NCBI GenBank assembly: GCA_016000265.1
Contig: JAECRL010000005.1
Location: forward strand, 186,001 to 250,000
Length of the DNA: 64,000 nucleotides
Direction: 5' to 3'
Origin: Burkholderiales bacterium
GTDB lineage: Bacteria > Pseudomonadota > Gammaproteobacteria > Burkholderiales > Burkholderiaceae_C
Shown: in pieces, positions 40,736-51,538 of the stretch
Layout of the letters: each line of letters begins with the position of its first letter
How positions within the stretch are numbered: the first letter of the stretch is position 1
The notes under the pieces: generated by a model
Told to the model about the DNA's origin: nothing
The model's database searches: none
The model's input: only the letters and a program-made list of their open reading frames with translations
Made by a program: the position numbers and the translations under genes

Positions 40736-42475
40736 TCAGCGGGCGCTGGCGACGCGGATGCGGTTGTTGCGGCCCGTTGCCTTGGCCTTGCTGCCGCCGC
40801 GCGGGCCCACGTTGCTGCGGTTGCCGCCGACCGAGGCCACCTTCACCGAGCGAGTCGATTTGCCCTTGGCTGCGACCACGCGGGCGCTGTTGCGAGTCGA
40901 GGCCACCTGGCGTTTGGCCGCTGTCGGCACGTACACCACGACGGACTGGCCCCGGGTGAAGCTGGCGCGGGTGCCGGTGCGGTTCCATTGTGCGACCTGT
41001 TCGGCGGAGACCTTGTAGCGGCGCGCGATGCTGGCCACCGAGTCGCGCTTGCCGGCCTTGACCATCATGCGGCGCAGGGGTGGCACGTCGGGCGCAAGCG
41101 CCATCATGGCGTTGTCGGCCAGGGCCTCGGAGACATCCTGTTCGCGGTGCTCGGGGCGCGGCACGAGCAGCGTCGAGCCTGCCTTGACCAGCATCTTCGG
41201 TGGGATGCGGTTGAGTTCGCGCAGGCCGGCTTCCGTCATGCCCACCGATTGGGCGGCTTCAGCCGGGCGCATGGTGCGTGGCACCTGCCAGGCCGTCCAG
41301 CTGGCCAGGGGGCCCTTGTGGCGCCCCAGGTTGCTGGCGAACAGGTTGGCGTTGTCATACGGCAGCAGCACCTGCGGGGTGCCCGCGGCCAGGATCACGG
41401 GCTTGTTCTGCGAGGGGTTGAGGGCCTTGAACTCATCCAGCGGCAAGCCGGCCAGTCGGGCCGCGAGGGTGACGTCCATGTCGCGCTGGATGGGCACGCT
41501 GACGAAGTAGGGGTGGTTCTCGATCGGGGTGAGCGTCAGGCCGAAGCGTTCGGGCTGCAGCACGATGTTGCGCACGGCGTGCAGCTTGGGCACGTAGTTG
41601 CGCGTCTCGGCCGGCATGTTCAGGCTGAGGTAATCGGTGGGCAGGCCCTGGCGCTGGTTGCGCTGGATGGCCCGCTGCACGTTGCCTTCGCCCCAGTTGT
41701 ACGCAGCCAGGGCCAGGTGCCAGTCACCGAACATGCGGTGCAGGCGCTGCAGGTAGTCGAGCGCGGCGCGGGTCGAGGCCAGCACGTCGCGGCGGTCGTC
41801 TCGAAACAGGTTCTGCTTGAGCTCGAAGTCCTTGCCGGTGGCGGGCATGAATTGCCACATGCCCGAGGCGCGCGCCGACGACATGGCTTGCGGGTTGAAG
41901 GCGCTTTCGATGAAGGGCAGCAGCGCGAGCTCGGTCGGCATGTTGCGGCGGTTGATTTCGTCCACCACATGGAAGAGGTAGCGGCTGCCCCGGTCGGTCA
42001 TGCGTTGGACGTAGTCCGGGCGATTGGCATACCAGCGCTCGTGATCGGCCACGAGGCCGCTCTCCAGTGGGGGCAGGGCGTAGCCGCGGCGAACGCGACC
42101 CCAGAGGTCTTGCGTGGCGCTGGCGTCGTGCAGGTTCAGTTTGGCTTCGGGGCGCAGCGGGTCGGTCGGGGCGCCGATGGCGTCCGCGCCGTCGGGTGAG
42201 GCTTCGCTGCCCACCTGGCCTTGGAGGCGGCCCGGGCCGAGGTCAACCTGCAGGCCGGAGGCCGGGTCTTGCCGGGTGCCGGCGGCCACGCGGTTGGCTC
42301 GCCAGCCTTCTTGCGTCATCGAGGCCGAGGCCAGGGTGCGAGAGGCGGTGCCGGGTGCGGTGGCGGGGCCGTCGCTGCGTTGCTCCTGGAGGCTGCCACA
42401 GGCGGACAGGGTGATGACGCAAGCGCCTGCCAGGCTGGCCAACAGGGTGCGGCGAAACGTGTGAAGGGTGTGCAT
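40736..42475 (-). CDS. mltD: Membrane-bound lytic murein transglycosylase D-like lipoprotein
   Basis: This 579-aa protein would cleave peptidoglycan glycan strands. It has a lipoprotein signal (LASLAGACVITLSACGS), an SLT domain with the catalytic Glu in LALLPFIESAFNPQAMS and GMWQFMPATGKDFEL plus LALAAYNWGEGNV, and two LysM-like cell-wall binding segments near residues 390-440 and 475-525. The C-terminus is a basic Arg/Lys/Ser-rich tail. The ATG at 42475 is chosen because it begins the signal. It lies two bases from the stop of gloB and is likely in the same operon. Confidence 0.93.
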   Translation of the reverse strand: MHTLHTFRRTLLASLAGACVITLSACGSLQEQRSDGPATAPGTASRTLASASMTQEGWRANRVAAGTRQDPASGLQVDLGPGRLQGQVGSEASPDGADAIGAPTDPLRPEAKLNLHDASATQDLWGRVRRGYALPPLESGLVADHERWYANRPDYVQRMTDRGSRYLFHVVDEINRRNMPTELALLPFIESAFNPQAMSSARASGMWQFMPATGKDFELKQNLFRDDRRDVLASTRAALDYLQRLHRMFGDWHLALAAYNWGEGNVQRAIQRNQRQGLPTDYLSLNMPAETRNYVPKLHAVRNIVLQPERFGLTLTPIENHPYFVSVPIQRDMDVTLAARLAGLPLDEFKALNPSQNKPVILAAGTPQVLLPYDNANLFASNLGRHKGPLASWTAWQVPRTMRPAEAAQSVGMTEAGLRELNRIPPKMLVKAGSTLLVPRPEHREQDVSEALADNAMMALAPDVPPLRRMMVKAGKRDSVASIARRYKVSAEQVAQWNRTGTRASFTRGQSVVVYVPTAAKRQVASTRNSARVVAAKGKSTRSVKVASVGGNRSNVGPRGGSKAKATGRNNRIRVASAR

Positions 42476-42477
42476 CG

Positions 42478-43254
42478 TCAGAAACGGTTCTTCCATTGGC
42501 GCAGGGCGGTGAACACAGACCGGGGGGTGGCATCCGGTGCGCCTTGCTGCAGGGCAGAGGCGACCACCTCGGATTGGTTGCACCGCAGGAACGGGTTGAT
42601 GGCCCGCTCGGTGCGAAGGGTGCTGGGCAGGGTCGGCAGGTGTTGCGCGCGCAAGGCTTCGCAAGTGGCCGTGTGCCTGATCAGGTCGGGGTTGTGGGGT
42701 TCGACAGCCTGCGCGAACCGCAGGTTGGCGAGCGTGTACTCATGGGTCGCGCAAACGCGCGTGTCGGCGGGCAGGGAGCCCAGCCGGGCGAGGCTATCGT
42801 ACAGCTGATCGACGGTGCCATCGAAAACGCGCCCGCATCCAGCTGAAAAAAGTGTGTCGCCCACGAAAGCCAGGGGCGCATCGTCTTGCGGGCCCAGTCC
42901 GGCCGGCAGGACGTACGCGACGTGTTCGCGCGTGTGCCCTGGCACCTCCAGGACGTCGATCTGCAGGCCGCACCAGCGGATGGTGTCACCTTCGGCGACG
43001 TGGTGGGTGACCTGGGTGATGCCCGGGTGGCGCGGCCCGTGAATGGGGATGTCGCAACCTTGCCATGCCCCCAGGCCACCGATGTGATCGAGGTGGTGAT
43101 GGGTCACTAGAATGGCGGTGAGGTCCAGTCCGAGCGACGCCAGTGTGTTCTTCACGGGGACGGCATCGCCTGGATCCACCACAAGGGCTTGACGGCCGTT
43201 GTGCAGCATCCAGATGTAGTTGTCGGTGAAGGCGGGCAGGGCGAGCAGATTCAT
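42478..43254 (-). CDS. gloB: Hydroxyacylglutathione hydrolase (glyoxalase II)
   Basis: GloB hydrolyses S-lactoylglutathione to lactate and glutathione, finishing methylglyoxal detoxification. The 258-aa protein has the metal-binding THHHLDHIGG (about residues 51-60), further ligands in VPGHTREHVAY, FVGDTLFSAGCGR and THEYTLANLRFA, and the C-terminal glutathione-binding domain. The start ATG at 43254 overlaps, on the other strand, the ATG of the methyltransferase gene. mltD follows after two bases. Confidence 0.96.
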   Translation of the reverse strand: MNLLALPAFTDNYIWMLHNGRQALVVDPGDAVPVKNTLASLGLDLTAILVTHHHLDHIGGLGAWQGCDIPIHGPRHPGITQVTHHVAEGDTIRWCGLQIDVLEVPGHTREHVAYVLPAGLGPQDDAPLAFVGDTLFSAGCGRVFDGTVDQLYDSLARLGSLPADTRVCATHEYTLANLRFAQAVEPHNPDLIRHTATCEALRAQHLPTLPSTLRTERAINPFLRCNQSEVVASALQQGAPDATPRSVFTALRQWKNRF

Positions 43255-44095
43255 GACCAAAGTCGAGCCGATTATAGAGTTGCACCCCTGGCTGGCCTTG
43301 GCGCCGGGGCAGGCTTTACTTGATTGGGAGCAGCAGCAGATGGATCGCCTGGTGGGCGACGTCTTCGGCTTCCACGCGTTGCAGTTGGGCTTGCCTGAGC
43401 TCGACGCCTTGCGGGCCAACCGCATGCAACATCGTTGGCTGGCCTTGGACACGGCTTATCAGCATTGGGCGCCACCGCCCGAGTTGTCGCCCCTGGTGCA
43501 TCAGCCCGTTCAGGGAGATGCCGGTTTGATGACCGGCGCGCCCTTCAGCCTGCGGTGCGACTTCGAGGCCTTGCCCTTCCCTTCGAACAGCCTGGACCTG
43601 GTGGTTTTGCCGCACGCACTGGAGCTGGCACGCGACCCCCACCACACGCTGCGGGAGGTCGAGCGCGTGCTCGTGCCCGAGGGCCGCGTGGTGATCGCGG
43701 GTTTCAACCCGGCGAGCCTGTGGGGGGTGTGGCAGCGCATGGGGCGCTGGGGGGTGCAGTCGGCGCTGGTGCTGCCGCAAGGTGAGTTCATCGCCTACTG
43801 GCGCTTGCGCGACTGGCTGCGCCTGCTGGACCTGGAGGTCGAGGCCGGCTGCTTTGGTTGCTACCGACCGATGGTGCGCCAGCCGCGCACCTGGGAGCGT
43901 TTGCACTGGCTGGAACACGCGGGGGACCGCTGGTGGCCGGTGCTGGGGGCCGTCTACTTCGTGGTGGCCGTCAAACGGGTGCGTGGCATGCACCTGGTCG
44001 GCAAGGTTCGCAAGAGCAGGGTGGGGCCGGCGTCGGCCCCGGCGGTGGTGGCTCAGCGTCACCAGCGTGAGACATGGGGATCGGGCTCCGACTGA
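43253..44095 (+). CDS. Methyltransferase domain-containing protein
   Basis: This 280-aa protein resembles class I SAM-dependent methyltransferases usually found beside gloB. The post-motif region is clear: [50 protein letters not shown]. The glycine-rich motif I that normally binds SAM is not visible upstream, so activity is doubtful or the fold is divergent. The target is unknown. It starts with ATG at 43253, sharing a CATG with the divergent gloB start. rnhA follows after 46 bp. Confidence 0.82.
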   Translation: MTKVEPIIELHPWLALAPGQALLDWEQQQMDRLVGDVFGFHALQLGLPELDALRANRMQHRWLALDTAYQHWAPPPELSPLVHQPVQGDAGLMTGAPFSLRCDFEALPFPSNSLDLVVLPHALELARDPHHTLREVERVLVPEGRVVIAGFNPASLWGVWQRMGRWGVQSALVLPQGEFIAYWRLRDWLRLLDLEVEAGCFGCYRPMVRQPRTWERLHWLEHAGDRWWPVLGAVYFVVAVKRVRGMHLVGKVRKSRVGPASAPAVVAQRHQRETWGSGSD

Positions 44096-44141
44096 GTCCG
44101 GCCTTTCAGACCAACATGAGACAAGAGACAAGCGAGCAAGC

Positions 44142-44588
44142 ATGAGCGAGACAGGCAAGCCCTCCGTGGTCGTCTACACAGACGGCGCGTGCAAGGGCAA
44201 CCCCGGCCGAGGCGGCTGGGGGGTGTGGATGGTCAGCGGTCCCCACGAGAAGGAAATGTGGGGCGGCGAAAAGCTCACCACGAACAACCGCATGGAGCTC
44301 ACGGCCGTGATCCAGGCCTTGGGCGTGCTCAAGAAGCGCTGCCACGTCGCCGTCTACACGGACAGCGAGTACGTGCGCAAGGGCATCACGGAGTGGATCG
44401 GGGGCTGGAAGCGACGCGGCTGGAAGACGGCGGACAACAAGCCGGTCAAAAACGCCGACCTGTGGGTGGAGCTGGAGACGCTGACGCACCAGCACGACGT
44501 GGACTGGCACTGGGTGCGCGGCCACGCAGGTGACCCGGGCAACGAACGCGCGGACGGGCTGGCCAACCGGGGGGCATCCGAGGTTTGA
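44142..44588 (+). CDS. rnhA: Ribonuclease HI
   Basis: RNase HI removes RNA from RNA-DNA hybrids. The 148-aa protein has the catalytic acidic set: Asp in [13 protein letters not shown], Glu in [12 protein letters not shown], Asp in AVYTDSEYV and the last Asp in NERADGLAN, with the basic handle [17 protein letters not shown]. The ATG at 44142 is used because it begins the conserved core. It follows the methyltransferase gene and is convergent with the GNAT gene. Confidence 0.97.
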   Translation: MSETGKPSVVVYTDGACKGNPGRGGWGVWMVSGPHEKEMWGGEKLTTNNRMELTAVIQALGVLKKRCHVAVYTDSEYVRKGITEWIGGWKRRGWKTADNKPVKNADLWVELETLTHQHDVDWHWVRGHAGDPGNERADGLANRGASEV

Positions 44589-44617
44589 TGCGCCCAGGTG
44601 TTGGAGCCAGGGTTTGC

Positions 44618-45163
44618 TCAGAGGATGAGCGTCATGGTCAGTTTGTCGAAATAGCGAACCTGACCGGGGCCGTCGATCAATTTGATGGCGTGCGGGACGA
44701 CCCCGCAGCTCTGGAAACCCGCGCGTTCGTAGAGCCGGATGGCCGAGGCGCTGGAGGTGCTCACCCGCAGCACGACCTGCTCAAGCCCGATGGCCTGGCG
44801 GGCCTCCTGGATGGCCGCCTGGATCAGCAGGATGCCGATGCCGCGTCCCGTGTGACGGGGGTGGACCATCATGCTGTTGAGCTCGGCGCCGTGGCGCAGC
44901 TTGTGCTGGGTCTGGCGCTCCAGGCCGATCATGCCGACCAGCTCGCGGCCGTCCCAGGCGCCCAGCAAGAAGGTGCCGCCCAGCGTTTCACCCAGGCCCA
45001 GTCGGCCGAGGTAGCTCTCGGGGGGGCGCGCCTGCTCGCTTTCGATGTCGGCGTCGAAGGCATCGGGGTAGAGGCGCAGGGCCTCGTCACGCAGGCCCTT
45101 GTAGGCGCTCAGGTCAGCGGGCGCGATGCGCGCGATCCGCACTGACTGATCAGTCCCGGCCAT
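44618..45163 (-). CDS. GNAT family N-acetyltransferase
   Basis: This 181-aa protein has the acetyl-CoA binding motif near MMVHPRHTGRGIGILLIQAAIQEAR and the aromatic/Asn region VSTSSASAIRLYERAGFQSCG. It would acetylate an unknown amine or protein. Its start overlaps the mobA 3' end by 14 bp, making it the last gene of a moaA-mobA-GNAT unit, which may be only positional. No specific substrate can be read. Confidence 0.88.
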   Translation of the reverse strand: MAGTDQSVRIARIAPADLSAYKGLRDEALRLYPDAFDADIESEQARPPESYLGRLGLGETLGGTFLLGAWDGRELVGMIGLERQTQHKLRHGAELNSMMVHPRHTGRGIGILLIQAAIQEARQAIGLEQVVLRVSTSSASAIRLYERAGFQSCGVVPHAIKLIDGPGQVRYFDKLTMTLIL

Positions 45164-45881
45164 GCAATGTCTCCAAGGTGTTCATGTTCTGGAAATCGGA
45201 CTCTGGCGCGAAGCATACCCCTTGCCACGCCAGCGACCGCATCCATGCCCCCACTTTGCGTTCACCGTTCACGAACGCCTCCCGCAGATGCGGGGAGACC
45301 CGCTTGCGGATCAGGGCGCAGACCCAGTGGTGGCGTTCGCTGGCGGCGTCGCCGTCGCCCCCTCGGGTCACCGGCACGGCGATGTCGGCGTGGCTGTTCT
45401 GCGCGGCTTGCAGGAGGCGTGCGCAGAGGTCGGCGGGCAGGTGGGGCGTGTCGCATGCCGCCACCAGCACCCACTCGGTGTGGCTGTGGCTCAGGGCGGT
45501 GAGGATGCCGGCCAAGGGGCCATGCAGGCGACGTGGGCCCTTTGCGCTGTCACCCGTCGCGCGGCCGGGGGCGTGATCCAGCGCGAGCAGATCCGGGTCG
45601 TCAGGCCAGACACCGCCGTTGCGCGGCGAGGGCGTCGTCGAGGCGCAGGCGCGCTCCAGCAAGGTGCCGTACTCGGTGTGGTGGCGGTTGGCGGAGCACG
45701 CCAGGCTGCTGCATTGCGGCGCGAGCGCGCGGGCCACCCACTCGGCCAGGGGCTGCCCTCGGTGCAGCAGCAGCCCTTTGTCCTGACCCTGGACGCGCCG
45801 GCCTTCGCCGCCAGCAAGCACCCAGCCCGTCACGCTGGCTTGGGGTGAGGCGAGGTGGCCCTGCGTGCCGCGTTCAACCAC
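45150..45881 (-). CDS. mobA: Molybdenum cofactor guanylyltransferase MobA
   Basis: MobA attaches GMP to molybdopterin to form the guanine dinucleotide cofactor. The 243-aa protein has the nucleotide-binding signature [20 protein letters not shown] (residues about 20-40) with the GG and DKG motifs, plus GPLAGI and [13 protein letters not shown]. It starts with GTG at 45881, overlapping moaA by eight bases. Some stretches ([11 protein letters not shown] and [10 protein letters not shown]) are insertions relative to E. coli. Confidence 0.92.
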   Translation of the reverse strand: MVERGTQGHLASPQASVTGWVLAGGEGRRVQGQDKGLLLHRGQPLAEWVARALAPQCSSLACSANRHHTEYGTLLERACASTTPSPRNGGVWPDDPDLLALDHAPGRATGDSAKGPRRLHGPLAGILTALSHSHTEWVLVAACDTPHLPADLCARLLQAAQNSHADIAVPVTRGGDGDAASERHHWVCALIRKRVSPHLREAFVNGERKVGAWMRSLAWQGVCFAPESDFQNMNTLETLHGRD

Positions 45882-47034
45882 CGATGTAGCTCATCTCGAC
45901 GCGGGGGGCGCCGGCCGTGGAACGGGGCGCATCGGCCTGGCTGCGCAGTTCGGAGTAGCGATCGCTGCGCTGCCCCCACAGGGCCGCCAAGCGCGCGGTG
46001 AGTTCGTCATCGCTGACCTCGGGCGTGCGAAGCAGGCTGCGCACGTCGTGGCCCTGCGTGGCGAACAGGCAGGTGTAGAGGCGACCATCGGTGGACAGGC
46101 GCAGGCGGGTGCAGTCGCCACAAAAGGCCTGGGTGACGCTGGAGATGAAGCCCACGTGCCCCGCGCCATCGCGGTAGGCCCAGCGTTGCGCCGTGTCCGC
46201 GGCTCGATCGGCCTCCTGCGGGTTCAGGGGCCAGTGTGCGTGCAGGCGATCGCGCACGTCGCTGGAGGGCAGGACCTGGGAGAGGTCCCAGCGGTTGGTC
46301 TCGCCCACGTCCATGAATTCGATGAAGCGCAGTTCGATGCCGGTGCCGCGGAAGTGGCGCGCCATGGGGATGATCTCGCCATCGTTGACGCCCTTTTGCA
46401 CCACCATGTTGACCTTGAGCGGTGCCAGTCCCACGCGCTGGGCCGCGTCGATGCCGTCGAGCACCTCATTCACCGACACTTCGCTGTCGCTCATGCGTTT
46501 GAAGGTGGCCGGGTCCAGTGCGTCCAGGCTGACGGTGATGCGCGTGAGTCCGGCGTCTTTGAGGGCTTGGGCCTTGCGTGTCAGGAGCACGCCGTTGGTG
46601 GTCAAGGTGAGCTCTGGCGGGCGTCCGTCCAGGGTGCGCAGGCTGGCGAGTTGTGCGATCAGCCTTTCGATGTCCTTGCGCAGCAGGGGCTCCCCCCCGG
46701 TCAGGCGCAGTTTGCGCACGCCCAGTCGCATGGAAGCTGCCGCCACGCGGGTGATTTCTTCGAAGCTGAGCAGGGCCTCGTGCGCCAGGAACCGGTGGTG
46801 ACGCCCGAAGGTGGCGCGCGGCATGCAGTAGGTGCAGCGGAAGTTGCACCGGTCGGTCACCGAGATGCGCAGGTCCGCCAAAGGCCGCCCGCGCGCATCG
46901 GTGGCCGCCGTGCCCCCGGGGAGCGGGGTGGCGGCGGGGAGCGGCATCGCGCCCGCACCCGTTGCCGTGGCGGGCGCCGTCAGGGGGTGGATGGGGATGA
47001 TCGGCCCGTTACCCAGGGCGTCGGTCTCTCGCAT
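45874..47034 (-). CDS. moaA: GTP 3',8-cyclase MoaA
   Basis: MoaA, a radical SAM enzyme, starts molybdenum cofactor synthesis from GTP. The 386-aa protein has the SAM cluster motif CNFRCTYC (about residue 63), [11 protein letters not shown], the C-terminal cluster with [18 protein letters not shown] and the conserved C-terminal Gly-Gly. The first about 50 residues are Pro/Ala-rich. The ATG at 47034 is chosen. Together with mobA it forms an operon; mogA is remote at 7.5 kb and no moaC/D/E is in the window. Confidence 0.96.
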   Translation of the reverse strand: MRETDALGNGPIIPIHPLTAPATATGAGAMPLPAATPLPGGTAATDARGRPLADLRISVTDRCNFRCTYCMPRATFGRHHRFLAHEALLSFEEITRVAAASMRLGVRKLRLTGGEPLLRKDIERLIAQLASLRTLDGRPPELTLTTNGVLLTRKAQALKDAGLTRITVSLDALDPATFKRMSDSEVSVNEVLDGIDAAQRVGLAPLKVNMVVQKGVNDGEIIPMARHFRGTGIELRFIEFMDVGETNRWDLSQVLPSSDVRDRLHAHWPLNPQEADRAADTAQRWAYRDGAGHVGFISSVTQAFCGDCTRLRLSTDGRLYTCLFATQGHDVRSLLRTPEVSDDELTARLAALWGQRSDRYSELRSQADAPRSTAGAPRVEMSYIGG

Positions 47035-47102
47035 GCGCCCATTGTGCCGCCTCTGCGCCACCTGCAGGCCCGAATGGCTTCAGGGCCCCTGAGTAAGTCG
47101 GC

Positions 47103-47825
47103 TCAGTTGTTGGCCGGACGCGCCGTGACGGCGGGGGCGCGGCGCGCGCCATCGAAGCGCTGCTGCCAGTAGGCCTGGCGCATGTCCTCCACCCGGACCT
47201 GGCCGCCTGCGCGGGGGGAGTGGATGAATTTGTTGTCGCCGATGTAGATGCCGACGTGCGAGAAGGTGCGGCGCAGGGTGTTGAAGAACACGAGGTCGCC
47301 CGGCTTGAGTTCAGCCTGTTGAACCGGAACGAGGCTGGGTGATTGCGCTTGCTCGCTGGCCCGGCGAGGCAGGATCAGGCCCACGCTGTTTTCAAAGACG
47401 TGGCGCGTGAAGCCGCTGCAGTCGAACCCGGTTTCGCTGGAGTTGCCGCCCCGCTTGTAGGGCACACCCAGGAAGTTCATGGCCGACAAGACGAGGTCGG
47501 AGGCCAGGTCGGTGGCGGTTTCGCGGACTTGCTGAGCCAGCTCGGTCACGGGGCGGCGCGAGGGAATCAGGCCTTTTTCACTCAGGAAACGCGCGACCGG
47601 GTCGTCGGACTCGGGCGCCGATGCCGTGGCCGCCGGGGAGGTGGGAGGGGTCTGCGCGAGCGGGGTCACCTGCTGCGACAGGCTGGCAGCGGGCAGGAGG
47701 CCGAAAACCAGCGCGAGGCCCGCCAGCGTGTGGCGGGCAAAGGAGGCGATGCGCTGCGATCCGGGCCCGGCAGTGTGCCCAGGGGCTTCGGCCACCGGGA
47801 CGGGATGTCGGGTCGTGAAAGGCAT
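47103..47825 (-). CDS. C40 (NlpC/P60) family peptidase
   Basis: This 240-aa protein is a secreted or lipid-free cell-wall endopeptidase. A hydrophobic signal (TLAGLALVFGLLPAASLSQ) lies at about residues 32-50. The catalytic Cys is in GFDCSGFTRHVF (about residue 136), the His in FSHVGIYIGDNKFIH. It would cut peptidoglycan stem peptides. The ATG at 47825 is used; the upstream TTG at 47834 is an alternative. It lies 68 bp upstream of moaA on the same strand. Confidence 0.9.
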   Translation of the reverse strand: MPFTTRHPVPVAEAPGHTAGPGSQRIASFARHTLAGLALVFGLLPAASLSQQVTPLAQTPPTSPAATASAPESDDPVARFLSEKGLIPSRRPVTELAQQVRETATDLASDLVLSAMNFLGVPYKRGGNSSETGFDCSGFTRHVFENSVGLILPRRASEQAQSPSLVPVQQAELKPGDLVFFNTLRRTFSHVGIYIGDNKFIHSPRAGGQVRVEDMRQAYWQQRFDGARRAPAVTARPANN

Positions 47826-47957
47826 GGGTCGCAAGGGTAGGCGGCATGGGCCGCCCAGTCAATCTCGGTCGCTTGGGGATAACGTGAGATTAACACCGCT
47901 TTTGGGGGTTATTCCCCAGGGGCGCGGTCCTTCGGCGAGGTCCCATCCTGCGGGGTT

Positions 47958-48383
47958 TCAGGCCAATTCGAGGTTGACGGTGATGTTGCCGCGGGTGGCG
48001 TTGGAGTAGGGGCAGACCTGGTGTGCGGCGTCGATCAGGGCTTGCGCTTCGTCGCGCGGCAGGCCGGGCAGGGTGATGCGCAGCGTCACGGCGATGCCGA
48101 AGCCCTGGGGGATGGGGCCGATGCCGACGTCTCCGGTGATCTGGGTGCCGCTGGGCAGCAGCTTCTTTTGCTGTGCGGCGACGAAGCCCATGGCGCCGAG
48201 GAAGCAGGCGCTGTAGCCGGCTGCGAAGAGTTGCTCGGGGTTGGTGCCGGCGGCGTTGCCGCCCATTTCCTTGGGGCGGGCCAGGGCGACGTCGAGCTTG
48301 CCGTCCGAGCTGATGGCACGGCCGTCTCGGCCTCCGGTGGCGGTGGCTTGGGCGGTGTAGATGATCTGGGTCGGAGAGGCCAT
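47958..48383 (-). CDS. ohr: Organic hydroperoxide resistance protein Ohr
   Basis: Ohr is a thiol peroxidase for organic and fatty-acid hydroperoxides. The 141-aa protein has both active cysteines: Cys60 in GYSACFLGAM and a second in QVCPYSNATRGN, with the Arg in LARPKEMGG-type loop. The ATG at 48383 is the conserved start. A palindrome at 48416-48439, 32 bp upstream, fits an OhrR operator. The ohrR gene lies upstream on the same strand. Confidence 0.96.
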   Translation of the reverse strand: MASPTQIIYTAQATATGGRDGRAISSDGKLDVALARPKEMGGNAAGTNPEQLFAAGYSACFLGAMGFVAAQQKKLLPSGTQITGDVGIGPIPQGFGIAVTLRITLPGLPRDEAQALIDAAHQVCPYSNATRGNITVNLELA

Positions 48384-48415
48384 GGTGTGCTCCTGGGTGA
48401 GGGGGGACATCGGGT

Positions 48416-48439
48416 AAATCAATTGTGCGCAATTGATTT
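48416..48439. promoter_or_regulatory. Putative OhrR operator upstream of ohr
   Basis: AAATCAATTG (48416-48425) and CAATTGATTT (48430-48439) form perfect 10-bp arms around TGCG. This AT-rich inverted repeat lies between the ohrR stop and the ohr start, in a GC-rich background. OhrR repressors bind such AATTG-type palindromes. Confidence 0.75.
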
Positions 48440-48502
48440 GGTGGATGATAAGCGCGAATCAAAACCCTGCAGGGCAGCGGGGCAAGCCTTCAGCGCTGCG
48501 GG

Positions 48503-48961
48503 TCAGGGCTTGGCCGTTGTTTGCAGTCGTTTGCGCACCGCGTGCAGTCGCTCGCGCAGGTCGGCGATGCCGTCGAGCTGGTCGCCCATTCCGCACAAGA
48601 CGGCCTGGGGCACCGATTCGGCCTGCTGACGCAGCTCGGCGCCTGCGGGACTCAGGCGGATGCGCACGCGGCGCTCGTCGGCGAGGTCGCGTTGACGCGA
48701 GACGAGGCCCGACGCCTCCAGGCGTTTGAGCAAGGGGGTGAGGGTCCCGGAGTCGAGTTGCAGCAATTCGCCCAGTTCGTGCACGGCGCGGTCGTCGCGC
48801 TCCCAGAGCACCAGCATCACGAGGTACTGGGGGTAGGTCAGGCCCAATGGCGCGAGCAGGGGTTTGTAGAGCTTGGTCATGGCCAGCGAGGTCGCGTACA
48901 GCGCGAAACACAGCTGCTGGTCGAGGTGAAGCAGCTCCGCTGCCTTCGGTCTGGAGGTCAT
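48503..48961 (-). CDS. ohrR: MarR-family organic peroxide sensor OhrR
   Basis: OhrR represses ohr until a reactive cysteine is oxidised. The 152-aa protein has Cys18 in [13 protein letters not shown], the classic sensing position, a winged helix with [14 protein letters not shown] and [27 protein letters not shown], and the [13 protein letters not shown] wing. A second Cys near the C-terminus (AVLCGMGD) could form a disulfide, as in two-Cys OhrR proteins. It is upstream of ohr, 119 bp apart. Confidence 0.95.
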   Translation of the reverse strand: MTSRPKAAELLHLDQQLCFALYATSLAMTKLYKPLLAPLGLTYPQYLVMLVLWERDDRAVHELGELLQLDSGTLTPLLKRLEASGLVSRQRDLADERRVRIRLSPAGAELRQQAESVPQAVLCGMGDQLDGIADLRERLHAVRKRLQTTAKP

Positions 48962-49052
48962 GGCGCGATGGTAGCGGTGCGCGTGCGCGCGTGCAGCTTG
49001 ACGTTCGGCAAGGACGGGCCAAGCGTGGGTGGTTAAGCTGAAAACGTGACAA

Positions 49053-49062
49053 GTTGCGCAAT
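49053..49062. promoter_or_regulatory. Possible second OhrR-like half-site
   Basis: TTGCGCAA sits in the gap between ohrR and the DksA-like gene. It shares GCGCAATT with the operator in front of ohr, but the flanking arms do not match. It could be a weak site for autoregulation of ohrR. Confidence 0.25.
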
Positions 49063-49110
49063 TTCCTGCAGTCAGATGTCACCTGCTTCATCGCTTCATG
49101 GGAGTCCCAC

Positions 49111-49564
49111 ATGCCTGCCGCTGTTCGCCGCGAGCCCCTTGCTTCTGTTGCCCCGTCCGCCGTCGCTCCAACGGCCCTCTCTGAGGCTGACCTGCGCCGG
49201 TTGCGCGCCAGCCTGATGGCTCGCGCCCGTGACCTGGTCGAGCAGGACGTGGCGTTGCGGCAGCGCCTGACCACCGAGCAGGCGGTGACGGCCAACACCT
49301 TCGTGGCGGGCACGGAGGGCGCCTGCGCCGCTGCGGCAGACGATCAGGTCATCGCCTTGTTGCACCACGAGCAAGATGAGATGCGCGAGGTGCGGCAGGC
49401 CCTGCTGCGCCTGGACGAGGGGCGGTACGGCTGGTGTGCGGAGTGCGGCGACGCCATCGGTTTGCAGCGCCTGGCGGTGTTGCCCGAGGCGGCGCTGTGT
49501 GTGAGTTGCCAGGGCATGGCCGAGCACCGGGCAGAGCACCGGGTGCCGAGGAAAGGCGAGCCGC

Positions 49565-49575
<11 letters not shown>
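49111..49575 (+). CDS. TraR/DksA family zinc-finger protein
   Basis: This 154-aa protein has a helical region rich in Glu and Arg, then a C4 zinc finger with CAEC and CVSC (about residues 110-134). DksA-type proteins bind RNA polymerase. The two Asp residues at a coiled-coil tip typical of DksA itself are not obvious, so it is a DksA-like paralogue rather than DksA. The ATG at 49111 has GGGAG upstream. Its last 11 bases overlap the convergent ABC-F gene. Confidence 0.85.
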
Positions 49576-51532
<1,957 letters not shown>

Positions 51533-51538
51533 GTGGGT

